A stretch of DNA of 64,000 nucleotides. Source: Collinsella aerofaciens (lineage in GTDB: Bacteria; Actinomycetota; Coriobacteriia; Coriobacteriales; Coriobacteriaceae). The notes under the pieces are model-generated. The model was given only the letters and a program-made list of their open reading frames with translations. It was not told the origin of the DNA and did no database searches. Shown here one piece after another: positions 7,606 through 14,765 of this stretch (position 1 is the stretch's first letter; each line of letters opens with the position of its first letter). The stretch is from NCBI RefSeq assembly GCF_005844325.1, contig NZ_SPFY01000008.1, positions 1 to 64,000 on the forward strand, written 5' to 3'. A program made the position numbers and the translations under genes.

Positions 7606-8619
7606 CTATCGGTTCTCGATGCTTCCGATGTTCTTGAGCTCGATGGAGATGAGGCCGTTGGGCTCGTTGACGAACTCGATATACTCGGAGTTCGAGCCCA
7701 TCTCGGCCGGGAAGCTGATCTCGATACCCGTATCGGTTCGAATCTTATGATTGCGCACGGCCGCACGCTCGACCTGTTTACGCTCCACGGGCACGCGCTC
7801 GGGCACCTTTTCCTCGGTCAATGCCGCACGAACGCTCTCTTTGATGACCGGCTCGTCCTCAAAGACCTCGTCGACGATATCCCAGGGCGGCAGTTCCTCG
7901 TCGTCTTCGACCTTCTCGGCTACAGCGGCTTTGACCTTGGCGAGCGCCACAGCCGCGTTGGCGCCGTGTTCCTCGGCAACCTCCTCGACCACGCGTGTCA
8001 CGGTGTCGATGACCTCCTTGCCCGATACGCCCGTGTCGCACTGGAGCAGGCCGTCGGGAATGAGCATACGATCCTCGCCGGCAATCTTGCGCTTCTTATC
8101 CACATAGCCGATCTCCATAGTGCTCGCGCGCACGATGGCGTAGCTCGGCACCTTTTGGGAAGGATTCGGCAGAATAGCATAGTGGCGCGCGATGTCGTTG
8201 CGCACCTCGCCCTCCTCGCGGCCCACCTCGTGCATAAAGGCCTGCTTGGACCCAAGTAACATGACAGCAAACCAGCGGGCGTCCTCATCGTCGTCAAAGT
8301 CCGCCACAAGCACGTCGGTAGACTCGGCCTTTTCGGCCTTGGCAAGCTCCGAGGAGATGAACTCCGCAATCTGCTGCGACAGGTCCACGAATTCGCGCTC
8401 GCCAAAGAAATAGCCCTTGAGTTCACCGCCGAATGCGGAGTTCTCGGCAAACGTGGCGCGCTTGTTATCGGCAGACGTGCGGGCGCGACGCAGATGCGTG
8501 GTCACGAAGTTGCGCACGGTGCGACTCTCGATATCGAGCTCGCGCTGGCTCATGACGCTGACGGCCGAGTCAAAGTCCAGGATATGCAGGATTGCGTGAT
8601 TGATTTTCATATACGGCAT
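7606..8619 (-). CDS. Nucleoid-associated protein, NdpA/YejK family
   Basis: The 337-residue protein opens with MKINHAILHILDFDSAVSV and continues with the FFGEREFVDLSQQIAEFI and RNDIARHYAILPNPSQKVPSYA segments characteristic of the 37-kDa nucleoid-associated protein family (PF04245), here of near-normal length. Family members bind DNA in the nucleoid, but their exact role is poorly known. Two in-frame ATGs lie three codons apart (8619 and 8610), and neither has a strong ribosome site, so the start is uncertain by three residues. Confidence 0.75.
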   Translation of the reverse strand: MPYMKINHAILHILDFDSAVSVMSQRELDIESRTVRNFVTTHLRRARTSADNKRATFAENSAFGGELKGYFFGEREFVDLSQQIAEFISSELAKAEKAESTDVLVADFDDDEDARWFAVMLLGSKQAFMHEVGREEGEVRNDIARHYAILPNPSQKVPSYAIVRASTMEIGYVDKKRKIAGEDRMLIPDGLLQCDTGVSGKEVIDTVTRVVEEVAEEHGANAAVALAKVKAAVAEKVEDDEELPPWDIVDEVFEDEPVIKESVRAALTEEKVPERVPVERKQVERAAVRNHKIRTDTGIEISFPAEMGSNSEYIEFVNEPNGLISIELKNIGSIENR

Positions 8620-8667
8620 TCCGTTCTAGATCGATTTCAGCACGAATCAGTATAGCGGGCGTGCCCG

Positions 8668-8697
8668 CCCCAATGCACCAACATGCCCCTTTGCACC
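8668..8697. repeat. Two tandem 12-bp TGCACC motifs
   Basis: CCCCAATGCACC (8668-8679) and CCCCTTTGCACC (8686-8697) are near-identical direct copies just downstream of the DUF2974 gene. The same 12-mer families form the ends of the hairpin at 9881-9953 on the other side of that gene. Confidence 0.45.
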
Positions 8698-8701
8698 AGC
8701 G

Positions 8702-9862
8702 TTAGCGCAGGAGCTCGGACTGCCACGCCTCGAGCTGCTCTGCCAGGCTCTTGCCGGCAGCAGGAACGTTGAGCTCGGAACGCTTGGGCAGCAGGGCGCA
8801 TTTAAGAATTGCGACGACGGTCTGCGAGATGAAACGGCGCGTATCTTTGTCGAAGCTCTGAGCAGCCTGGAGCATCACCGGCAGGCTCTCGCGCAAATTC
8901 CCTGCGATATCTGCGAACCGTTCGGCCCCTGTGGCTTCAAACACGGAGAACAACGCATCTACAAAGCGCTCGCGCTCGGCAGGCCCCACTGCAAGCAGCA
9001 TCTCGCGAATAGAGCTATCGACGTATCGAGCGCCGGCAGACAGACGCTCGCAATACACAAAGTCGTAGTCGTCAACGACCCAGCTAAAGGGATTGTGCTG
9101 CAGCAGACTGAATTCGGTGCTCTCGACAATGGCGTAATCTTCCTGCGTCTCGAACATCATGCCGAAAATCGAAGACTGGGGCAGGGTCTTGTCGATGCGG
9201 CCGGAAAGACCTGCGAAGGCGTCACCGCTCAGGAACTCCTCGACAAAGCCGGGGCCATCGTGGGAGAAGGCCCGTTCGATCCGGTCGCCAGCAGCGTCAG
9301 AGCACATCGCCGCGCCATACACCGCCAAGTTTCCGCCCTTGGAATGGCCTCCACACAAGAGCGGACCATCAATCGCGGCCACCGCCTCGTCCACATAGCG
9401 CGCCGCAGATTCCTGGGCCGGCACAGGACACCGGAAAGCCATGTTAAAGTCCTCTTTCCAGCCCACGATCGTGCTGTCGGTCCCCCGGAAGGCAAGATAG
9501 GAAAATCCTGCCGGGAATCGGAACGTCATGGCCGCAAACTGCTCCGTCGTTGCCACGTCGCTCACGGCACGGTATCCGCACACGCGCACGCCGCGGTAGC
9601 GCGGACTTGCCGCAACAGCCTCCAACAAGGCGCGGCTCTCCTCCGGATCCCACAGGTCGCCAATCATGTCCCGGTAGCACTCGGCGCGCAGTAGCTCACG
9701 CACGTCCAGTCCCTGCCAGCCGGCAAGCTCCGGCATATCCCCCGGCAAGCGCAAATACGACAGCCATGCAAACACCAGGCTGTCCACCGCGCAAAACGGC
9801 CGCTCCTCAAACGAATCGAACGCCGTCTGGGCATAACTCAAAAAGTTAGGCGAATCCGACAT
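8702..9862 (-). CDS. DUF2974 (Mbeg1-like) alpha/beta-hydrolase
   Basis: The 386-residue protein has the lipase-like layout of the DUF2974 family: FSYLAFRGTDSTIVGW followed by the nucleophile elbow GGHSKGGNLAVY (serine in the GHSKG context) and then SHDGPGF, where a histidine and an aspartate may complete the active site. No signal peptide is seen, so it is probably cytoplasmic. The substrate is unknown. It is flanked on both sides by related GGTGCA-type palindromic repeats and stands alone between ndpA and ldh. Confidence 0.7.
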   Translation of the reverse strand: MSDSPNFLSYAQTAFDSFEERPFCAVDSLVFAWLSYLRLPGDMPELAGWQGLDVRELLRAECYRDMIGDLWDPEESRALLEAVAASPRYRGVRVCGYRAVSDVATTEQFAAMTFRFPAGFSYLAFRGTDSTIVGWKEDFNMAFRCPVPAQESAARYVDEAVAAIDGPLLCGGHSKGGNLAVYGAAMCSDAAGDRIERAFSHDGPGFVEEFLSGDAFAGLSGRIDKTLPQSSIFGMMFETQEDYAIVESTEFSLLQHNPFSWVVDDYDFVYCERLSAGARYVDSSIREMLLAVGPAERERFVDALFSVFEATGAERFADIAGNLRESLPVMLQAAQSFDKDTRRFISQTVVAILKCALLPKRSELNVPAAGKSLAEQLEAWQSELLR

Positions 9863-9880
9863 GCCTCTCCCATCAACAAT

Positions 9881-9953
9881 GGTGCATTGGGGTCAGGTTT
9901 GTTTGCACCAATCGTGCCCCATTTGGTGCAAACAAACCTGACCCCCTTGCACC
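9881..9953. repeat. Long-stem palindrome (GGTGCA family)
   Basis: Arms at 9881-9911 and 9923-9953 pair over 31 positions with only two mismatches around an 11-base loop, and a smaller GGTGCA/TGCACC symmetry is nested inside. It lies between the DUF2974 start and the ldh terminator. No U-tract follows, so it looks like a mobile REP-type or non-autonomous hairpin unit rather than a terminator. Confidence 0.6.
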
Positions 9954-9956
9954 AAA

Positions 9957-9988
9957 AAGGCGCCCGGGCCGTGGGGCCCGGACGCCTT
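9957..9988 (-). terminator. Intrinsic terminator of ldh
   Basis: A GC-rich stem (AAGGCGCCCGGGCC with GGGCCCGGACGCCTT, one mismatch, loop GTG) is followed on the minus strand by a run of five T. It lies 31 bp after the ldh stop. Confidence 0.8.
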
Positions 9989-10018
9989 CATTGTAGCTTG
10001 CTGGCAAACGAGCCGGAT

Positions 10019-10969
10019 TTAGCAGGAGAAATCGACGCTGTCGATGATGTCCTTGAGGGCCTTGGCAGAAGCGGTGAGCTCGCTCTGCTCGGACTCGTTC
10101 AGCGGCACAGGGACGCGGCAGACGACGCCGTCGCGACCGACGACGGTCGGCATGGAGATGGCCAGATCGGACAGGCCATACTCGCCCACCATGAGCGAGG
10201 AAACGGGCAGAACGGTCTGCTCGTCACGCATAACAGCGGTGCAGATACGCTTAACGGCCATGGCAACGCCATAGTAGGTTGCGTGCTTCTTCTCGATGAT
10301 GGTGTAAGCGGAGTTCTTGACGTCCTCGGCGATACGCTTCTCGGCAGCCTCATGCTCCAGATGGCCGTGAAGCTCGCAGAAGGTGCTCAGCGGCACGCCG
10401 GCAACCTGAGCGCTGGACCAGGCGACGAACTCGGAGTCGCCGTGCTCGCCCATGACGTAGGCCTGGACATCGCGCGGATCGACCTCGACGTGGGCGCCGA
10501 GCATCTGCTGCAGACGACCGGTGTCGAGCACGGTGCCGGAGCCGATGACATGGCCCTCGGGCAGGCCGGACATCTTGATGGCGGCATAGGTCAGAACGTC
10601 AACCGGGTTAGAGACGATCAGCAGGATGCCGTCAAAGCCGGACTTCTTAATCTCGGGAATAATGGACTTAAAGATGCTGACGTTCTTGTTGACCAGGTCC
10701 AGGCGGGTCTCACCGGGCTTCTGGGCAGCGCCAGCGGTGACGACGATCATGGCGGCGTCGGCGACATCGGAATAATCGCCGGCGTAGATCTTCATCGGCT
10801 CGGCAAACGTCATGCCGTGCGCGATATCCAGGGCCTCACCCTCGGCGCGGTTCTTGTCCACGTCGATGAGGACCATCTCGGAGAACAGACCGCTCTGCAT
10901 CAGCGCGAACGCCGAAGACGAACCGACGAAACCGCAGCCGACAATAGCGACCTTCTTCTCGTTAACCAT
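10019..10969 (-). CDS. ldh: L-lactate dehydrogenase
   Basis: This 316-residue enzyme reduces pyruvate to L-lactate with NADH. Motifs include the NAD site GCGFVGSS (11-18), VTAGAAQKPGETR with Gln83 marking lactate rather than malate specificity and Arg89 on the mobile loop, SNPVDVLT, the DTGR pair (Asp149, Arg152) and the catalytic histidine in GEHGDSE (His176). The ATG at 10969 has GGGAG seven bases upstream; the longer frame is not supported. A strong hairpin lies about 26 bp upstream of the start. The gene points to lactic fermentation. Confidence 0.93.
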   Translation of the reverse strand: MVNEKKVAIVGCGFVGSSSAFALMQSGLFSEMVLIDVDKNRAEGEALDIAHGMTFAEPMKIYAGDYSDVADAAMIVVTAGAAQKPGETRLDLVNKNVSIFKSIIPEIKKSGFDGILLIVSNPVDVLTYAAIKMSGLPEGHVIGSGTVLDTGRLQQMLGAHVEVDPRDVQAYVMGEHGDSEFVAWSSAQVAGVPLSTFCELHGHLEHEAAEKRIAEDVKNSAYTIIEKKHATYYGVAMAVKRICTAVMRDEQTVLPVSSLMVGEYGLSDLAISMPTVVGRDGVVCRVPVPLNESEQSELTASAKALKDIIDSVDFSC

Positions 10970-10994
10970 TAGAAACTCCCATCTCTCTCCACAA

Positions 10995-11027
10995 ACAAGC
11001 CGCCCGGGAACGACCCGAGCGGCTTGT
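10995..11027 (-). terminator. Hairpin between the aminotransferase gene and ldh
   Basis: ACAAGCCGCCCGGG pairs with CCCGAGCGGCTTGT (14 bp, one G-U) around AACGA. On the minus strand it is followed by TTGTTTG and then directly by the ldh ribosome site. It may end the aminotransferase transcript or act in the ldh leader. Confidence 0.55.
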
Positions 11028-11170
11028 CGTAATCCCAATACATCCAATCGGGACTTTGATTATGCTCCTATTCGCAGCCAAAAATCGACCGTTTGCCGAA
11101 ATTGTTTGCAGGATTCGTAAAATAACTGCACGAAATCGGTTTCGATATATTGACGAGCCAAAATAGCTTT

Positions 11171-12334
11171 CTAATACAGGCCCGCCTCGCGAATGGCCTC
11201 GACAGCCAAAGCGATCTGGTCGGGCGGCAGGACCAACGCCATGCGCACGTGTCCCTCGCCCGAGGGACCAAAACTCGCACCCGGCGTCACCACAACGCCG
11301 GCCTTCTCCATAAGCTCCTCGCAAAACGCCATGGAATCGGTGCGACCACCGGGAAGCTTGGCCCACACAAACATGGAGCCATGCGCGTTGGGACGCTCCC
11401 AGCCCAGGCCCTCAAGACCGTCGCACAGGGCATCGCGACGCTCCTGGTACTTCAGACGCTGCGCCTCGACCTCATCGCGAGGTCCATTAAGGCACGCGAT
11501 GGCGGCCTTCTGGATCGGGAAGAACATGCCAAAGTCGATCTGGCTGCGCAGCTTGGCAAAGGCAGAGACCACATCCTCTCGGCCGACCAAAAAGCCGATA
11601 CGCGCACCGGTGACGTTAAACGACTTGGAGAGCGAGAAGAACTCAACGCCTACCTCGAGCGCGCCGGGATACTGCAAGAAGCTGCCGCCCGGCTCGCCGT
11701 CGAACACGATGTCCGAGTATGCGTTGTCGTGAACGATCAGCAGGTCGTGCTCGCGGGCAAAAGCGATGATCTCCTCGTAGACCTCGGGCGTGCCCACCGA
11801 GCCCACCGGGTTGGCGGGCAGCGACACGATCATGTACTTGGCACGGTCGGCCACCTCGGGATCGATGCCCGCCACATAGGGCAGGTAATTGTGCTCGGCA
11901 ACCAGCGGATAGTACTCGAGCTTGGCATCGGCGATCTTGGCACCCGCCTCAAAGACCGGGTAGCACGGATCGGGAACCAAAATGGTGTCACCCGGATCGA
12001 GCAGGGCCAGGCCCAAATGGCCCACGCCCTCCTGCGTGCCGTTGCACGACTGCACCATGGACGGCGTAATGCCCGAAACGCCAAAGCGACGCTCATAGTA
12101 ATCGCACACGGCTTGCTTGAGTTCGGGCAGGTCGCGCAGGGCATACTTCCACATCTCGGGATCTTGGGCTGCTTGCGTGAGCGCCTCGACCACATGGTCG
12201 TACGGCTTAAAGTCGGGCGTGCCCACGCTCATGTTGTAAATGGTCTTGCCCTGAGCCTTCAGCGCGAGAAGCTTGTTGTTGAGCGAGGCGAAGACCTCCG
12301 CGCCAAAGCGGTCGAGACGCTGCGATGCCTGCAT
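11171..12334 (-). CDS. Class I/II PLP aminotransferase
   Basis: The ATG at 12334 (AAGGTGG upstream) gives 387 residues, normal for fold-type I aminotransferases. NPSV-type ligands are visible: NGTQEGVGH near the N-terminal third, LPANPVGSVGT, VHDNAYSDI, and the PLP-lysine segment SLSKSFNVTGARIGFLVG. Relatives include aspartate aminotransferases, MalY-like enzymes and the N-acetyl-LL-diaminopimelate aminotransferase of the acetylase lysine pathway. With dapH and a DapL candidate nearby, the last role is attractive but unproven. A terminator with its T-tract sits directly before the ribosome site. Confidence 0.8.
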   Translation of the reverse strand: MQASQRLDRFGAEVFASLNNKLLALKAQGKTIYNMSVGTPDFKPYDHVVEALTQAAQDPEMWKYALRDLPELKQAVCDYYERRFGVSGITPSMVQSCNGTQEGVGHLGLALLDPGDTILVPDPCYPVFEAGAKIADAKLEYYPLVAEHNYLPYVAGIDPEVADRAKYMIVSLPANPVGSVGTPEVYEEIIAFAREHDLLIVHDNAYSDIVFDGEPGGSFLQYPGALEVGVEFFSLSKSFNVTGARIGFLVGREDVVSAFAKLRSQIDFGMFFPIQKAAIACLNGPRDEVEAQRLKYQERRDALCDGLEGLGWERPNAHGSMFVWAKLPGGRTDSMAFCEELMEKAGVVVTPGASFGPSGEGHVRMALVLPPDQIALAVEAIREAGLY

Positions 12335-12352
12335 GGTGCCACCTTTCGATAT

Positions 12353-12384
12353 AAAAAACGCGGCGCTCCGACAAGAGCGCCGCG
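12353..12384 (-). terminator. Intrinsic terminator between nadE and the aminotransferase gene
   Basis: CGCGGCGCTC and GAGCGCCGCG form a perfect 10-bp stem with loop CGACAA (plus-strand reading), followed on the minus strand by six T. Only about 18 bp separate the T-run from the aminotransferase ATG, leaving no room for a promoter after it. Confidence 0.8.
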
Positions 12385-12452
12385 CGATACGGGCCATCAG
12401 ATTGCAAAAGTGTAACGCTTGCAACCCCCGTATTGGTTCAATTTAGCCAACC

Positions 12453-14453
12453 TTAGTCAATTGGATTGAGCGCGTCGATCTGCGCAAGCCACAAACGTGA
12501 GCTGGCGTCACTCGGCATACGCCAATCGCCGCGCGGGCTGAGCGTCACCGAGCCCACCTTGGGACCATCGGGCAGGCAGCTGCGCTTAAACTGCTGGGCA
12601 AAGAAGCGACGATAGAACGTACGTAGCCACGTGTGGACGGTCTTGGCGTCGTAGACGCCCTCGAAGCTCTTGAGCGCCATGCGGTAGATCTTGCCCGGCT
12701 CAAAGCCAAAACGCAGCAGGTAGTAGAGGAAGTAGTCGTGCAGCTCGTACGGGCCCACCAAATCCTCGGTCTTCTGCGCAATCTCGCCGTCGCCCGTGGG
12801 CGGCAGAAGCTCGGGAGATACCGGCGTATCGAGGATGTCGAGCAAGACCTCGGCAATACTCCCGCCAAAGACATCAGCCGCATAGCGCACCAGATGACGC
12901 ACGAGCGTCTTGGGCACGCTCGCGTTGACGGCGTACATGCTCATGTGGTCGCCGTTATAGGTAGCCCAGCCGAGCGCCAGCTCCGACAGGTCGCCCGTGC
13001 CGATGACAAAACCGCCAGCCTGGTTGGCCAAGTCCATCAAAATCTGCGTGCGCTCGCGGGCCTGGCTGTTCTCGTAGGTCACGTCCTGCACGGTCTGATC
13101 GTGCTCAATGTCCTTAAAGTGCTGCTCCACGGCCGCGTGGATCGAAACCTCGCGGAAGCTCACGCCCAGGTCGCGGGCAAGCGACTCGGCATTGGACTTG
13201 GTGCGATGCGTCGTGCCAAAGCCAGGCATGGACACGGCCGTGATACCCGTGCGCGGCAGCCCCAGCGCATCGAAGGCACGCACGGTCACAAGCAGTGCCA
13301 GCGTGGAGTCCAAGCCACCCGAAAGGCCGATAACCGCAGCCTTGGTACCTGTGTGGGCAAGGCGGGTCTTGAGGCCAGCAGTCTGCAGATTGAGAATAGT
13401 CTCGCAGCGCTCGGCCAGATCGCCATGGTCGGCCGGCACAAAGGGCGCGCGGGGGAAGACGCGGTCGATGTCGAACGCATCGCGCAGGACAGGCTCTTCG
13501 GCCAGCACGCCCTCAAACGAAAATTCAACGGTCGTGGCCTCCGGCGCATCGTCGGTACGCGTCCACGTCGTCGAGCGACGGCGCTCGGCAACCAGACGGT
13601 CGAGGTCAACATCGGCGATGGCCATATCGCAGGTAAGCAGTTTGGTCGCGGCGAGCTTGGAGCCGTTTTCGTAGACGAGGTTCTCCCCCGCAAAGACCAT
13701 GTCGGTCGTGGACTCGCCCTCGCTCGCATCTGCATAGGCATAGGCACAGTACAGGCGCGCGCTCTGGTTGGATATGAGGCTGCGTCGGTAATCTGCCTTG
13801 CCGATAATCTCGTCCGAGGCCGACGGGTTGAGGATCACCGTTGCACCGGCAAGCGCCATCTCGGTCGAAGGGGGCGCCGGCACCCACAGGTCCTCGCAGA
13901 CCTCAACGCCCAGCACCAGGTCTTCAGCACCCTCATCACAGCAACGGTAGACAAGCCCCGAACCCAGCGGAACCGGACCCTGACCGGCAAACTCGACCCA
14001 TACGGGATCTGCGGGCGCCGGAGCAAACCAGCGGCGCTCGTAGAACTCGCCATAGTTGGGCAGATACTTCTTGGCCGTAAGACCCAAAAGCTCGCCCGCG
14101 CAGCACACGGCGGCGCAGTTGTAGATATTCTCGGCAACCGCAACGGGAAGACCGACGGTGAAGACAATCGGCAGCTCGCGGGTTTCATCGAGAATATGTG
14201 CCAGTGCGGTCTCGCAGGCATGCAGTAATGTGCGGTTATGGAACAGATCGGCCGCGGTATAACCGGTCAGGTTAAGCTCGGGCAGCACCAGAGCACGAAC
14301 GCCGCGCTCGACAGCCGCGCGAACAGCCGCCAACGCAACCTCGGCATTGCCCTCGACATCGGCCACGCGAATCTGCGGCGACGCCGCCGCCACACGCAAA
14401 AAGCCATCGTTCTTATTAGCCGAAACGCAGCATTGCCTTGTTGATCTGGACAC
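12453..14453 (-). CDS. nadE: Glutamine-dependent NAD+ synthetase
   Basis: This is a 666-residue two-domain enzyme. The N-terminal nitrilase-like amidase carries the Glu-Lys-Cys triad (LPELNLTGYT Glu59, TAKKYLPNYGEF Lys128/129, VEVCEDLW Cys186) and makes ammonia from glutamine. The C-terminal synthetase has the ATP-loop SGGLDSTL near residue 373 and GTGDLSELALGW, and it amidates nicotinic acid adenine dinucleotide. The start is GTG at 14453, six bases after AAGGGG. It is the final enzyme of NAD synthesis and appears to be a single-gene unit. Confidence 0.93.
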   Translation of the reverse strand: MSRSTRQCCVSANKNDGFLRVAAASPQIRVADVEGNAEVALAAVRAAVERGVRALVLPELNLTGYTAADLFHNRTLLHACETALAHILDETRELPIVFTVGLPVAVAENIYNCAAVCCAGELLGLTAKKYLPNYGEFYERRWFAPAPADPVWVEFAGQGPVPLGSGLVYRCCDEGAEDLVLGVEVCEDLWVPAPPSTEMALAGATVILNPSASDEIIGKADYRRSLISNQSARLYCAYAYADASEGESTTDMVFAGENLVYENGSKLAATKLLTCDMAIADVDLDRLVAERRRSTTWTRTDDAPEATTVEFSFEGVLAEEPVLRDAFDIDRVFPRAPFVPADHGDLAERCETILNLQTAGLKTRLAHTGTKAAVIGLSGGLDSTLALLVTVRAFDALGLPRTGITAVSMPGFGTTHRTKSNAESLARDLGVSFREVSIHAAVEQHFKDIEHDQTVQDVTYENSQARERTQILMDLANQAGGFVIGTGDLSELALGWATYNGDHMSMYAVNASVPKTLVRHLVRYAADVFGGSIAEVLLDILDTPVSPELLPPTGDGEIAQKTEDLVGPYELHDYFLYYLLRFGFEPGKIYRMALKSFEGVYDAKTVHTWLRTFYRRFFAQQFKRSCLPDGPKVGSVTLSPRGDWRMPSDASSRLWLAQIDALNPID

Positions 14454-14520
14454 TGGAGGCCCCTTCTACCCTGAGATTCAGTCTAACGGACGTTCACATA
14501 TCTCTAACTAGCCAAAGCAA

Positions 14521-14540
14521 CCTCCCAGTTTACTGAGAGG
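14521..14540 (-). other. Short hairpin upstream of nadE
   Basis: CCTCCCAG and CTGAGAGG pair (8 bp, one G-U) around TTTA, and on the minus strand TTGCTTT follows. This could be a second terminator for the AT-rich operon upstream. The rest of 14454-14641 shows no gene. Confidence 0.3.
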
Positions 14541-14586
14541 CCAACCTGTGCTAAGAGCATGTATTTCAAAAATATCTTTAATTAAA

Positions 14587-14617
14587 AAAGGAGAAATCGA
14601 TAATCGACTTCTCCTTT
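14587..14617 (-). terminator. Intrinsic terminator of the radical SAM/peptide operon
   Basis: AAAGGAGAA pairs with TTCTCCTTT and the inner TCGA pairs with TCGA. On the minus strand the stem is followed by TTTAATT. It lies 24 bp after the peptide stop codon and marks the end of this operon. Confidence 0.75.
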
Positions 14618-14641
14618 AAGTGAGGCGAGTAAATTCCGAAA

Positions 14642-14752
14642 CTAATGGCAGAATTTATCCATGTAGTCCTCAAAGTCGAACACTTCTACCACGACGCCCT
14701 CTTCCTGAAACTCTTTCAGTTGCTCCAAGAGATCTTTGTTAATAACGTCCAT
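14642..14752 (-). CDS. 36-residue peptide, probable RiPP precursor
   Basis: A complete small frame starts at ATG 14752 with GGAGG about eight bases before it and ends at TAG 14642. It begins MDVINKDLLEQLKEFQEEGV (helix-forming, acidic), continues VVEVFDFEDYMDKFCH, and has net charge about -8, one Cys at position 35 and a C-terminal His. It starts 13 bp after the stop of a B12-type radical SAM gene on the same strand and is followed by the operon terminator. A short peptide with a leader-like helix next to a radical SAM maturase and an exporter is the standard layout of a ribosomally made modified peptide. The modified residues are unknown; the aromatic and acidic C-terminal third is the likely core. 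Confidence 0.65.
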   Translation of the reverse strand: MDVINKDLLEQLKEFQEEGVVVEVFDFEDYMDKFCH

Positions 14753-14765
14753 GCAGAAACCTCCT

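Noticed and set aside
11132-11146. Short inverted repeat CGAAA-N4-TTTCG upstream of ldh as a redox (Rex) site
   Set aside because: It does not match the Rex consensus and arms of five bases occur easily by chance.
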